From JAHJFW01 sp964595075 (GTDB lineage Bacteria > Patescibacteriota > Patescibacteriia > 2-12-FULL-60-25), in NCBI GenBank assembly GCA_964595075.1, contig CAZQNT010000007.1, positions 1 through 35,078 of the forward strand: DNA of 35,078 nt. Direction: 5' to 3'. This document shows, one piece after another, positions 1 through 8,516 of this stretch. Position 1 is the stretch's first letter, and the number at the start of each line of letters is the position of its first letter. Below the pieces are notes generated by a model. The model saw nothing but the letters and a program-made list of their open reading frames with translations. It searched no databases and was not told the DNA's origin. Position numbers and translations under genes: made by a program.

Positions 1-1494
1 GTTCAGAAATATTTTTTCCTTATTCATCTCCGCCAATTTTTTCTGCATCTCGATTGCCGTCCTTGCAGCGCGAATCGCGTGATCCGGCTGATCGAGCGGC
101 GCGTTCCAAAACGCCATTACCGCATCGCCGATATATTTATCGAGAGTGCCGCCGTTAGCAAACACGATCTCGGTCATGGCGGTGAGATACGTGTTCATTA
201 TTTCTACCAGCTTTTCCGGCGGAAGCGACTCTGAAATCGTAGTGAAACCTCGCACGTCGGAAAATAATACCGTCATTCTCCGCTTTTCTCCACCAAGTTT
301 TAGCCGCGACGGGTCCTGAAGGATCGACTCCACAACCTCGGGGGCGACGTAACGTGAAAACGCGCTCTTCAATTCTCGTCGTTCGCGATCGGATGTTAAA
401 CGGCGTTCCAATGTGACGGCTACGTATGAAAACACGATCGCTATCGTCGGCCACACGACATCGAGAATGCGTCCTCTGTCGAACAAGACGATTGCGATTA
501 CGATTAAACCGATCCAAAAAACCACGACGAGAGCGATGCTGTTTCTAGCTCGTAGCAAGGTGACGACCATACCGAAAAACGCGCCGATCGCCAGTATCAA
601 AAACATCTCGATCCATTTCAGAACCGGAACAAGCCATCTTTCAGCGCGAAGGGTGTCGGCAAGTGAAGCGTGAATTTCCACGCCCGGCATCGGCGACCCC
701 AGCGAAGTCGGCACCAACCGGTCGTCGTGAAGATCCGCCGCGCTTGATCCGACGAACACTGTCTTGCCTCTGATTGTCGACTGATCGAAATTACCGCGCA
801 AAACATCGGCTGCGGAAATCGTATTGAAAACTTTACGCGGAGGGCCGTCAAAATTAACCAAAAGCCGTCCGTAGCGATCTACGACTTTCGATGGCGCCGA
901 GACCGTCGGCTGTAAAACGCGCAGAGTTTGCAGCGCGAACGCGGAAACCGCGCTTTTATCCGGCGCGTACGCGACAAGTGGGATGCGACGCACTATGCCG
1001 TCCATATCCGGCGGCGTATTGCTGTGTCCGGTTGCGCGCGCGGCTGCGGAAAATCGCGGCAATGGAGATACGACGGACGCAGTATCGTATGAAAGATCGC
1101 CGCCGGAAAAAGCGAGCCGGAGTTCAACCGGCAAAACTACGTTTCCGGCGTCGCGCAAAGAACGTTCAAGCGCCGCGTCATTTTCTTCGTCGGATGGTTC
1201 CGGAAAATTCACGTCATATCCTATGGCGGCAGCTCCGGCGCTTGAGAGGGCGTCGATAATCCTTGCGTGCACACTGCGCGGCCACGGCCAACGACCAATT
1301 GTTGCGAGCGACGAATCGTCTATTGAAACGATCACGATAGAAGAATCTGCAGGACGTGATAAAAAAAATCGATCGCTGGCAAACGAACTCCACGAAGACA
1401 GGGCTCCAGAAAACGACGCGATCGCAACAATAATCCCGATCGCTGTTCCAATAGAGATCGGACGAAAAAACGCGCGTTTCCTTTTTATGTTCAT
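1..1494 (-). CDS. CHASE2-domain class III adenylate cyclase (C-terminus cut by window edge)
   Basis: Reading the minus strand from the ATG at 1494 gives 498 codons without a stop before the window edge. An N-terminal membrane helix (about residues 12-32) is followed by an extracytoplasmic CHASE2 sensor region (about 35-300), with typical stretches such as VIVSIDDSSL and DGIVRRIPLV. Three closely spaced membrane helices follow (about 305-390), then a class III nucleotidyl cyclase domain. The metal-binding aspartates are seen in LFSDVRGFT (D413) and YIGDAV (D457). The lysine in GTLDKYIGD is the usual adenine-specifying residue, so the product is predicted to be cAMP. Its ATG overlaps the stop of the upstream FecR gene by one base (TAATG), which suggests translational coupling. 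CHASE2 cyclases next to FecR proteins are a known arrangement. What the sensor binds cannot be told. Confidence 0.9.
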   Translation of the reverse strand, partial: MNIKRKRAFFRPISIGTAIGIIVAIASFSGALSSWSSFASDRFFLSRPADSSIVIVSIDDSSLATIGRWPWPRSVHARIIDALSSAGAAAIGYDVNFPEPSDEENDAALERSLRDAGNVVLPVELRLAFSGGDLSYDTASVVSPLPRFSAAARATGHSNTPPDMDGIVRRIPLVAYAPDKSAVSAFALQTLRVLQPTVSAPSKVVDRYGRLLVNFDGPPRKVFNTISAADVLRGNFDQSTIRGKTVFVGSSAADLHDDRLVPTSLGSPMPGVEIHASLADTLRAERWLVPVLKWIEMFLILAIGAFFGMVVTLLRARNSIALVVVFWIGLIVIAIVLFDRGRILDVVWPTIAIVFSYVAVTLERRLTSDRERRELKSAFSRYVAPEVVESILQDPSRLKLGGEKRRMTVLFSDVRGFTTISESLPPEKLVEIMNTYLTAMTEIVFANGGTLDKYIGDAVMAFWNAPLDQPDHAIRAARTAIEMQKKLAEMNKEKIFLN

Positions 1495-3254
1495 TACCTG
1501 ATGGTGGAAGTGGTTTGCGCGGTATCGATCGGCGCAGTACTGATCGGCGCCGTCGGCGGCTCGATTATTGTGAGCGCGGTTTTGGCGATTTTTTTCTGTC
1601 CGTTGTCAAAAATCGCGGCCTCGATAATCACCGATCCGGGCCTTGCGGCGGAATACGCCGCTCCGCTTATCGTTCCCATGTTCCCGATGATCGCAAACGT
1701 CGCTCGCGCCGTGATGTCGGCTTTCGAACCGTCGCTTAGCAATCCCATGACGCGTAATCTGGAGAGCTGGCCGATCTCTATCGGATTTGGAAAGGCGATC
1801 AACGATATGGATTCTACCGTTGTAGCCATTGGTTTTGGCAATACGGTTCCGGTTGATGTCGTAGTAACAAGCGCCGGCTTGATTATCGAGGTTGTACTAG
1901 TACTACTTTCCGTTTTGACTTCGGGAATAAGCAAACTGTTTTTCAAGCGCGACGAAATTACGGCTCCACGCAAGCGCAGCGCTTTAAGTTTCCCGCGTAA
2001 AACCTTTATTCGATTTGGCGATATATCCGTAACCCCATCCATGTCTCTGTCAACGTTCATCAAGCCCTGCGTCGCGGCTTCCAAGGTCGTCTGAACCTCG
2101 TCCAATTTTCCGGCGTTAAGCAAAGCAGCTGCCTCGTGAAGACGCGAGTCGCTTGCCGAAATACGCTCGAAAAGCTCGGACGCCTTATCCGACCGCGACA
2201 TCTCCTGCACTTCATCCTCCATACGCTGCTTCAAGCGATACAACGGCGAATCTGGTCCGACGCCTTCGAAAAGCACGCGAATCCTCGCCTCCGCGCGACG
2301 CATGAATTTTACGTCATCCGCGCCTTTCTTTTCCTTTAACAGCTTATTGATATCCTGATCCAATTCCGTCATCGCCTGAAACGCGAGACCGGATTTGCCT
2401 CTATCCACCAGCGTCTTGATCCCATAAAAACGGTATTCGAGATAGCGGCCGAAATTTTCACTTCTCTTTTTACCGGACAATGCTAAATGCAAACGCTCCG
2501 AAGCGCGCGCCAAACCGAACAGCGGATGATCCGGACGTGAAACCGGACGTACGGACAGGCGTTTGGATACGATTTCTTTGACTGCGTTTGCGTACACTTC
2601 GTCCGCTTTCAAATTTTCCTCATACCATTCAGTGGATTCTTCTTCCGCCCCAAAGCGCTCGATCGCTTTCCACGCTCCGCCTTTTTCGCGAGACACCTTG
2701 AATCCTTCGGACACGGTATCGCCGTCCGCGTCTTCGGATCCGACTTCCACGGCGGATTCGAATACGCGCACCGTCGTGCCTTCTTCTTTTGAAACCTCGA
2801 AAGCGGTTCCTCGCACCGTTGCGACAACCGTGTCGGTCCGTACCGAGAACGAACTGTCCAGATCAAGCAATCTCAAAACGCGTGACCACACCTTGCCGGT
2901 AACCAACTTCAGCTTTATTAAAACAGTCGTGGGCTGTTCAACGCCTTCTTCCGCTTTTTCAATCACGATATTGGAATTCTCCTGCATCCTGACTTCGCCG
3001 GTTTCGAAAAACCCGATTGTCGCGCGCCCGGAAATGTCCGTTCTAACCTCGTCCGATTCGTTCAATATCCTGCCATCCGTCGCTGACTCCCATTTATCGC
3101 TGCCAGCAACCCTCACTTCGACTCCCGGACGTTCAATGCTCAAAACGATATTTGAAGCGGACATTGCGGGGAGCGATCCCAACGACCAAAACCAAACACC
3201 GAACGCCGTGAGCGACAGTACAAAAACGATCCCAACGGAATATCTGCGTTTCAT
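1494..3254 (-). CDS. FecR-domain secreted protein with C-terminal Big-like domain
   Basis: This 586-residue protein has an N-terminal signal/anchor helix (about residues 6-26). A FecR-type domain follows (about 40-165), with the pattern GRATIGFFETGEVRMQENS and VVATVRGTAFEV. Next is a long charged helical region (about 215-430) that resembles the DUF5667 type seen in CPR proteins, then a Thr/Ser-rich linker and a Big-like Ig fold near the C-terminus (PNPIEIGQLSRLRVMGLLSDG onward, about 495-575). It is probably exported or anchored facing outside. The adjoining CHASE2 cyclase overlaps it by one base, so the two may form a stress or surface signalling pair. No SD is visible. A TACGAT -10-like box lies 17 bases before the ATG, with no good -35. 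It is not a TonB-type FecR: the usual sigma factor and receptor are absent. Confidence 0.8.
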   Translation of the reverse strand: MKRRYSVGIVFVLSLTAFGVWFWSLGSLPAMSASNIVLSIERPGVEVRVAGSDKWESATDGRILNESDEVRTDISGRATIGFFETGEVRMQENSNIVIEKAEEGVEQPTTVLIKLKLVTGKVWSRVLRLLDLDSSFSVRTDTVVATVRGTAFEVSKEEGTTVRVFESAVEVGSEDADGDTVSEGFKVSREKGGAWKAIERFGAEEESTEWYEENLKADEVYANAVKEIVSKRLSVRPVSRPDHPLFGLARASERLHLALSGKKRSENFGRYLEYRFYGIKTLVDRGKSGLAFQAMTELDQDINKLLKEKKGADDVKFMRRAEARIRVLFEGVGPDSPLYRLKQRMEDEVQEMSRSDKASELFERISASDSRLHEAAALLNAGKLDEVQTTLEAATQGLMNVDRDMDGVTDISPNRIKVLRGKLKALRLRGAVISSRLKNSLLIPEVKTESSTSTTSIIKPALVTTTSTGTVLPKPMATTVESISLIAFPNPIEIGQLSRLRVMGLLSDGSKADITARATFAIIGNMGTISGAAYSAARPGSVIIEAAIFDNGQKKIAKTALTIIEPPTAPISTAPIDTAQTTSTIR

Positions 3255-3303
3255 AACGGGTTTCTACGGTGATCGTAACACACCGCCAAACGAAGCGCGA
3301 GCA

Positions 3304-3332
3304 TTGACAAACGGCCTTTTTTCTGGTATGTT
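3304..3332 (+). promoter_or_regulatory. Promoter of rnpB
   Basis: TTGACA (3304-3309), a 17-base spacer and TATGTT (3327-3332). The predicted start, about 3339-3340, coincides with the first bases of the P1 helix of RNase P RNA. Confidence 0.8.
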
Positions 3333-3339
3333 GCACGTG

Positions 3340-3896
3340 TTCGAGCAGGATAGATGACCGCTCTGATTGTAATGATCGGGGAGGAAAGTCCGAACACCGT
3401 CCCCGACAACCGTCGGGGTCATGGAGAGCCGCTAACGGCGGCCGGGATATGGCGGAGATAACGAAAGGACACGTGGAACGTAGAAACGAATCATGACTTC
3501 AAATCGTAGCCTCAAGCAGACGATAACCGTTCACTCGGAATGAAGCCACGCCTATACGTTCCGTGCCCAACGTTACTTCGTAAACCTAGGGAAAGTGCCA
3601 CAGAGACAATACTAGTTCCGACGTAAGTCGGGATAAAAGGTGAAAAGTGAATGGGCGTGGTCGTCTACGATTCGTTCGTAGCAACGCACTGCCACCATTC
3701 TCCGTCGGCGGTAACGCCGATGCGTGGGACGTAAAATCGCTTCTTGCGATCACGTCCCCGTGGTAAACCCTCTCCGGTGCAAGAGCAAGAGCTTCGACGC
3801 GAGTCGGGGCGCTGGTAGCTCGCTAGAGGCGACGAGCAATCGTCATCCCAGATAGATGGTCATCCGCGACAAAATTCGGCTTACCGTCCTGCCCGA
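3340..3896 (+). ncRNA. rnpB: RNase P RNA, enlarged bacterial type
   Basis: The conserved core is clear: GAGGAAAGTCCG at 3381-3392, ACAGAGA at 3600-3606, GATAGATGGTCATC at 3851-3864 and AAAATTCGGCTTAC near the 3' end. P1 forms between GCAGGA (3345-3350) and TCCTGC (3887-3892). At about 555 bases it is much longer than the usual 350-400. Extra sequence sits in the specificity domain between the GGTGAAA and GGTAAACCC motifs (about 3655-3760). This stretch can fold as several hairpins: ctacga/ttcgtag, cggcg-GTAA-cgccg, and gggacgt paired with acgtccc. A second expansion lies between about 3470 and 3590. The RNA removes 5' leaders from tRNA precursors. It has its own promoter and terminator. Confidence 0.95.
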
Positions 3897-3898
3897 AT

Positions 3899-3960
3899 CC
3901 CCATATCTCTTGTCTTAAGCCGTATAGGCAAAAGACGAAAGATGCGGGGATTTTCTTTTT
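3899..3960 (+). terminator. Terminator of rnpB
   Basis: A long imperfect stem runs from CCCC (3899-3902) to GGGG (3946-3949), pairing ATCTCTTGTCTT-like with AAGACGAAAGAT-like sequence, followed by TTTTCTTTTT (3951-3960). It contains the ATG at 3942, so that ATG is unlikely to be the start of the next gene. Confidence 0.85.
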
Positions 3961-3992
3961 ATGATCGCTTCAACGTGATAAACTTCCATCAA

Positions 3993-5423
3993 ATGCGGAT
4001 TCGAAGAATAGATCTCACCTTTACCGCGCTCTTGATCCCGCTGGATTTTATTGCGCTTTTCTGCGCCGGCATGGCAGCGTATCTTCTTCGTTTTTCAAGA
4101 TTTGTAACTGAAGTTCTGCCGGTTTTGCAAAATGTCCCGTTCGCGGAATATCTTCGAACCGTCTTATTGTTCGCCTTCGTTTGGATGGCTTTATTCGCGC
4201 TCGCCGGTTTGTACAGCGCGCGTCAACGAAAAGCATGGGGCGAGTTCGGCCGAATCGCGCTGGCTTGTACGGCTGGCGCCATGCTTCTAATCGCAACGGT
4301 ATTTTTCCGACGCGAGATCGCGACTTCTCGCTTCATCGTCCTCGCGGTTTGGTTATTCTCCATTGTCTTCATTCTGGTAGTCCGTCTGACGCTCCGGTCC
4401 ATTCGACACCTCTTGCTCCGAGCGCGCATCGGCCATAAACGAATGGTAATTATCGGAAGATCAAAAGCCGCGGACGGCATTGCGCGTGAATACGAATCTC
4501 GTCCGATTTTGGGATATACGGTCATAGGTCAATTCGACGGATGGAACGATGAAACGAAAAAAGCGTTATTAAAGCTGGCAAAAACATCGAGCATTGACGT
4601 TGTCTTGCTGGCTGATCCCGATCTTCCGAAAGAACGCGCTTTGGACCTCATAGCGTTCACCGAAGAACAGAACGTGACTTTCCATTATCTGGCGGATTTC
4701 TTTGCCGCCGCGTTCACCAACATCGAGGTCTCAACAGCCGCCGGAGTTCCGATAGTCGAGGTGAAACGCACTCCGCTCGATGGCTGGGGCAGGATCGCGA
4801 AACGAACGTTCGATATAATTTTGTCGCTAATAATCATCATTGCAACTCTTCCGTTCGTGCTGCTAGCAATGATCGCTATAATGATAGAGGACGGATTGCC
4901 GGTAGTGTTCCAAAACATCCGCGTCGGGGAAAAGGGCGAGCAGTTCATGCTGTACAAGCTGCGCTCCATGTATCGAAAACATTCGATCGGTCCGCAATTT
5001 GAAGACAGCGCGAAAAAACTTCGTTACGAAAAAGAACTGATCGCAAAAAAAAGCATCAAGCAAGGCCCAGTATATAAAATCGCGGACGATCCGCGCGTAA
5101 CGAATGTCGGGCGTTTTCTGCGCCGTTGGTCAATCGACGAATTTTTGCAATTTTGGAACGTGCTTAAAGGCGACATGTCGATCGTGGGACCGAGACCTCA
5201 TCAGCCGCGCGAAGTCGCAAAGTATCTCCCCCACCACCGCCGAGTGCTCGCCATACGTCCGGGCATCACCGGCTTGGCGCAAATCTCCGGCCGCAGCGAT
5301 TTGGAATTTGAAGATGAAGTGCGCCTCGACTCTTGGTACATCGAAAACTGGTCATTGTTTTTGGACTTATACATCGCTCTCAAAACCCCTTTCACGATCA
5401 TTTATAGAAAGGGCGTGTATTAA
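3993..5423 (+). CDS. Polyprenyl-phosphate sugar-1-phosphate transferase (initiating glycosyltransferase)
   Basis: The protein transfers a sugar-1-phosphate from a nucleotide sugar to undecaprenyl phosphate, the first membrane step in making an exopolysaccharide or O-antigen-like glycan. Four N-terminal membrane helices are followed by a CoA-binding-like Rossmann region (KRMVIIGRSKAADGIAREYE), one more helix, and the catalytic bacterial sugar transferase domain (PF02397 type). The catalytic domain shows KRTFDIILS, YKLRSM, NVLKGDMSIVGPRPHQP and RPGITGLAQISGR. Start: an upstream in-frame ATG at 3942 lies inside the rnpB terminator stem, so ATG 3993 (MRIRRIDL) is preferred; GTG 3975 is also possible. 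There is no SD. The length (476 residues) fits the WbaP/WcaJ-like group. The sugar cannot be assigned. Two glycosyltransferases 2-4 kb downstream may act on the same glycan. Confidence 0.9.
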   Translation: MRIRRIDLTFTALLIPLDFIALFCAGMAAYLLRFSRFVTEVLPVLQNVPFAEYLRTVLLFAFVWMALFALAGLYSARQRKAWGEFGRIALACTAGAMLLIATVFFRREIATSRFIVLAVWLFSIVFILVVRLTLRSIRHLLLRARIGHKRMVIIGRSKAADGIAREYESRPILGYTVIGQFDGWNDETKKALLKLAKTSSIDVVLLADPDLPKERALDLIAFTEEQNVTFHYLADFFAAAFTNIEVSTAAGVPIVEVKRTPLDGWGRIAKRTFDIILSLIIIIATLPFVLLAMIAIMIEDGLPVVFQNIRVGEKGEQFMLYKLRSMYRKHSIGPQFEDSAKKLRYEKELIAKKSIKQGPVYKIADDPRVTNVGRFLRRWSIDEFLQFWNVLKGDMSIVGPRPHQPREVAKYLPHHRRVLAIRPGITGLAQISGRSDLEFEDEVRLDSWYIENWSLFLDLYIALKTPFTIIYRKGVY

Positions 5424-5442
5424 AAAAACCGGTGTTACCGGT
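5422..5442 (-). terminator. Terminator of the small gene at 5460-5759
   Basis: On the minus strand the hairpin ACCGGT-AAC-ACCGGT is followed by seven T. It lies directly after the minus-strand gene and abuts the stop of the plus-strand sugar transferase. On the plus strand no T-run follows. Confidence 0.75.
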
Positions 5443-5459
5443 AAGGTTGGAAGGAGGGC

Positions 5460-5759
5460 TTAATAGCGCCTGCTCCAAGCGTCCTCTATGGCTCGCCTCG
5501 TCTCATCCGGATTCGTGGTGTAGACGATGACGTGCTGCAGGCAGTCGCTGCCATGAACAACGACCCTAAAGCCGCCGTTTATTTCCTGAAAGTCCAAACG
5601 AGGCATGTTCGTTCCCCTTGGAACGATACGATTCGGCAAAGCCTTCTTCACCGCAGTCAATCTCTTGGCTGCGAAGATCACGGTCTCCGCCTCCGGAATC
5701 ACTGTGGAATGACGCTTGTTGCACTTTGCTCCATTCAGGAGCCTTTTAGTAGTTGGCAA
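5460..5759 (-). CDS. Small orphan protein (99 residues)
   Basis: No family is recognised. The sequence is mixed, with a basic N-terminal half (KRLLNGAKCNKRH, FAAKRLTAVKKALP) and a compact C-terminal half containing FRVVVHGSDCLQHVIVY and ending in RRAIEDAWSRRY. No signal peptide or membrane helix is seen. Start: TTG at 5759 is chosen because a strong SD (GGAAGGAGAG) sits about 8 bases upstream; an earlier TTG at 5777 would lie inside the SD. It has its own promoter (5805-5833) and its own terminator (5422-5442), so it is a monocistronic unit. It belongs to the group of SD-led orphan genes in this window. Confidence 0.7.
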   Translation of the reverse strand: MPTTKRLLNGAKCNKRHSTVIPEAETVIFAAKRLTAVKKALPNRIVPRGTNMPRLDFQEINGGFRVVVHGSDCLQHVIVYTTNPDETRRAIEDAWSRRY

Positions 5760-5804
5760 TGTACACTCTCCTTCCAAGATGCAGTCATGTGCGCTTGGCG
5801 ATTC

Positions 5805-5833
5805 AAACTACCCCACTTTGCCAACCGCGTCAA
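5805..5833 (-). promoter_or_regulatory. Promoter of the 5460-5759 gene
   Basis: On the minus strand: TTGACG (5833-5828), 17-base spacer, TAGTTT (5810-5805). The predicted leader of about 38 bases contains the GGAGG-like SD. It is divergent from the lysS promoter. Confidence 0.6.
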
Positions 5834-5859
5834 GACAAGTATGCCGTCATGTCAATCGT

Positions 5860-5888
5860 TTGACCGTTTGTCGTCGATCCAATATGAT
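5860..5888 (+). promoter_or_regulatory. Promoter of lysS (near-leaderless)
   Basis: TTGACC (5860-5865), 17-base spacer, TATGAT (5883-5888). The ATG is at 5900, only 11 bases after the -10 box, so the 5' leader would be about 5 bases and no SD can be present. Confidence 0.7.
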
Positions 5889-5899
5889 TTTCAAGATAT

Positions 5900-7369
5900 A
5901 TGAACCCTTTTGACGAATACCAAGAACGAAAAAAACGCCTCTCTGCGATTCGCGACTTAAAAATAGATCCGTTCGAATCGAATACCGCGCGCGACACGAG
6001 CGTTAACAAATTCGTCGAATCATTTCCCGATCATATTAAATCTTTGGATGAAGTTGTTATTGCGGGTCGCCTGCGAAGCATACGAGCGCACGGCGCGCTT
6101 GTGTTTGCCGATCTTGATGACGGAACGAGTTCGGTCCAGGTTGTAATCAATGAAAAAAACGTTTCAACGGACGTTTTCAAACTATTTAAAGAGCTGATCG
6201 ATATTGGCGATTTCGTGGAAGCCCGCGGAAAGGCGTACGTCACAAAATCCGGCCAGAACTCGCTGGAAGTCACGGGCGCGAAGCTGCTAACAAAAGCGTT
6301 GCGTCCGCTTCCCGACAAGTATTACGGTTTCAAGAACGAGGAAGAGCGTCTTCGCAAACGATATCTCGATATATTGACGAACGACGACATACGCGAAATC
6401 TTCGTGAAAAAAGCAAAATTTTGGCAATCGGTCCGAAACTTTCTGGTCGACCGCGGATTTCTAGAGGTAGAAACTCCTGTGCTTGAAATCACGACCGGCG
6501 GAGCTGACGCGCGCCCGTTCGTTACTCACCATAACGCGCTGGATATCGACGTGTACCTTCGCATTTCCATGGGCGAGCTTTGGCAAAAACGCCTGATGGT
6601 TGCCGGATACGAAAAAACGTTTGAAATCGGCAGACAATTCCGCAACGAGGGCATGGACTCCGAGCATCTTCAGGACTATACGCAGATGGAGTTCTATTGG
6701 GGCTATGCCGACTACCTGGACGGGATGAAGCTCGTGGAGGAGCTGTACAAATACGTGGCGAAAGAAACGTTCGGCACGCACAAATTTACAATAAGCGGCC
6801 ACGAAATAGATCTCGGCAAAAAATGGGAACATTACGACTACCAGGAAACAGTGTTGAAACACACCGGCATCGACGTTTTGAATTCTACGATAAAAGAAAT
6901 GGAAGCCAAGATGCGAGAATTGAAAATCGACTATGATAAAAAAGGATTCAATGTCACTCGCGCAATAGACAATCTTTGGAAATATTGCCGCAAACAAATT
7001 TCCGGTCCCGGCTTTGTAGTTGGCATTCCGATCGCCGTGTCTCCGCTCGCAAAACGCGACAAAAAACAACCGGAACTGGCGCAGCGCTTTCAGCCGATCA
7101 TCGCCGGATCGGAAGTTGGAAACGGTTACAGCGAATTGAATGACCCTGTAGACCAAGCGGAAAGATTCGCAGAGCAAGTCAAACTGCGCGAGCAGGGAGA
7201 CGAAGAGGCGCAGATGTTCGATGAAGACTTCGTGGAAGCGCTGGAATACGGAATGCCGCCGACATGCGGCTTTGGAATGAGCGAGCGCGTTTTCAGCTTT
7301 TTGATGGATAAAAACATTCGCGAGTGTCAGATTTTTCCGCTCATGAAACCTCGCGGCCAATCGGATTGA
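5900..7369 (+). CDS. lysS: Lysyl-tRNA synthetase, class II
   Basis: It charges tRNA-Lys with lysine. Residues about 45-135 form the OB-fold anticodon-binding domain (VVIAGRLRSIRAHGALVFADLDDG). The class II catalytic domain follows. Motif 1 lies near VRNFLVDRGFLEVETPVL. Motif 2 is RQFRNEGMDSEHLQDYTQMEF. The lysine-site region GSEVGNGYSELNDPVDQAERF is complete. The C-terminal motif 3 reads PPTCGFGMSERVFSFLMD rather than the GGLGIGIDRL seen in E. coli-type enzymes, so its glycine spacing differs, although the arginine is kept. The length (489) is normal. The gene starts at ATG 5900, just behind a good promoter and with no SD. It is not in an obvious operon; the next gene has its own promoter. 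Confidence 0.96.
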   Translation: MNPFDEYQERKKRLSAIRDLKIDPFESNTARDTSVNKFVESFPDHIKSLDEVVIAGRLRSIRAHGALVFADLDDGTSSVQVVINEKNVSTDVFKLFKELIDIGDFVEARGKAYVTKSGQNSLEVTGAKLLTKALRPLPDKYYGFKNEEERLRKRYLDILTNDDIREIFVKKAKFWQSVRNFLVDRGFLEVETPVLEITTGGADARPFVTHHNALDIDVYLRISMGELWQKRLMVAGYEKTFEIGRQFRNEGMDSEHLQDYTQMEFYWGYADYLDGMKLVEELYKYVAKETFGTHKFTISGHEIDLGKKWEHYDYQETVLKHTGIDVLNSTIKEMEAKMRELKIDYDKKGFNVTRAIDNLWKYCRKQISGPGFVVGIPIAVSPLAKRDKKQPELAQRFQPIIAGSEVGNGYSELNDPVDQAERFAEQVKLREQGDEEAQMFDEDFVEALEYGMPPTCGFGMSERVFSFLMDKNIRECQIFPLMKPRGQSD

Positions 7370-7380
7370 AAGCACAAAAG

Positions 7381-7409
7381 TTGCGCTTCCTTAATTGCGT
7401 GCATAAGAT
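7381..7409 (+). promoter_or_regulatory. Promoter of the first GT4 gene (leaderless)
   Basis: TTGCGC (7381-7386), 17-base spacer, TAAGAT (7404-7409). The ATG at 7416 is six bases after the -10 box, so transcription is predicted to start on or next to the A of ATG. Confidence 0.7.
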
Positions 7410-7415
7410 GTTCGG

Positions 7416-8516
7416 ATGGAGAAAAAATTGCGGGTGGCGCTTGTGCATGACTACCTCGTTCAAGACGGCGGAGCGGAGCGAGTTCTTGGCGTTCTTCAGG
7501 ACATTTTTCCAGATGCGCCGACTTACGTTCTGATTTATGACCCGAAGCGCAGCCATTCTCGCTTTAGGGAACGCGTGATTCGCACATCGTTTTTGGATGG
7601 ATACCCGTTCGCGCACCGCGCTTATCAATGGTATCTCCCGTTCATGCCAATGGCGGCAGAGCATCTGGATTTGGGAGGATTCGATCTGGTCATATCTTCT
7701 TCAAGCTCGTTCGCGAAAGGCGTAATCGTCTCTCCGGAGAGTTTGCATGTTTGCTATTGCCATACGCCCACGCGATTTTTGTGGCAGGATAGAATCGGAT
7801 ATCTGAACGACCTCCCGCAACCCGCGTTCATACGCGCTCTCTTGCCTCCGCTGCTTCACAAATTGCGCCAATGGGACAAACTCGCGGCTGACAGACCGGA
7901 TATTTTGCTCACAAACTCTCGCACGAGCTGCGCGCGAATCAAGAGATATTATAGAAGGGACGCTGCCGTGATCTATCCGCCGGTAGACGTTTCGGCAATT
8001 TCGGTCTCCACGGAACCCGGAACGTATTGGCTTTGCGGAGGACGTCTTGTCGGATATAAAAGATTTGATCTGATAGTGAAGGCATTCGCAAAACTTAACC
8101 TGCCTCTCAAGGTTTTCGGAACCGGACCGGAGCTAAAAAAACTCCGTTCTCTCGCCGGTGGTAAGACCGCTTTTTTAGGGAATGTTTCCGACAAATACAA
8201 ATCTGAACTTTATCGCGGCGCTATAGGTTTCGTAAGCCCTCAAGTTGAGGACTTTGGAATCACGATCGTGGAAGCGATGGCTGCCGGACGTCCGGTGATC
8301 ACGTTCGGACAAGGCGGTGGAACGGAAACCGTGATACCTGGTAAAACCGGCATTCATCTTGAAACGCAATCTTGGGAAGAAATAGGAGATGCGATCATCC
8401 GTTTTGATCCTTCGCGTTTTGATTCGAATGCGATCCGCGCTCATGCAGAAACATTTTCAACCGAAGTTTTTTCTTCGGCGTTCCGTAATTTCATAAACAA
8501 TGCGCTTCCTGATTGA
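7416..8516 (+). CDS. GT4-family glycosyltransferase
   Basis: A GT-B fold retaining glycosyltransferase of 366 residues, cytoplasmic or membrane-associated. The N-terminal half begins with VALVHDYLVQDGGAERVL, typical of the mannosyltransferase-like GT4 subgroup. It also contains YCHTPTRFLW. The donor-binding half has YWLCGGRLVGYKRFDLIVKA and the E-x7-E signature E278-E286 (EDFGITIVE), followed by AMAAGRPVITFGQGG. It is likely to add a sugar to a lipid-linked or surface glycan started by the sugar transferase at 3993. Donor and acceptor cannot be read from sequence. The last 17 bases overlap the next gene, so the two GT genes form an operon. Expression is predicted to be leaderless. Confidence 0.9.
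   Translation: MEKKLRVALVHDYLVQDGGAERVLGVLQDIFPDAPTYVLIYDPKRSHSRFRERVIRTSFLDGYPFAHRAYQWYLPFMPMAAEHLDLGGFDLVISSSSSFAKGVIVSPESLHVCYCHTPTRFLWQDRIGYLNDLPQPAFIRALLPPLLHKLRQWDKLAADRPDILLTNSRTSCARIKRYYRRDAAVIYPPVDVSAISVSTEPGTYWLCGGRLVGYKRFDLIVKAFAKLNLPLKVFGTGPELKKLRSLAGGKTAFLGNVSDKYKSELYRGAIGFVSPQVEDFGITIVEAMAAGRPVITFGQGGGTETVIPGKTGIHLETQSWEEIGDAIIRFDPSRFDSNAIRAHAETFSTEVFSSAFRNFINNALPD

Noticed and set aside
1501..2094. 197-residue plus-strand frame opposite the FecR gene
   Set aside because: It looks hydrophobic only because of the antisense of the Thr/Ser/Ala-rich FecR tail; no promoter or SD.
6461..7375. 304-residue open frame antisense to lysS
   Set aside because: It is rich in Phe, His and Arg and is a complement shadow of a highly conserved gene; no start signals.
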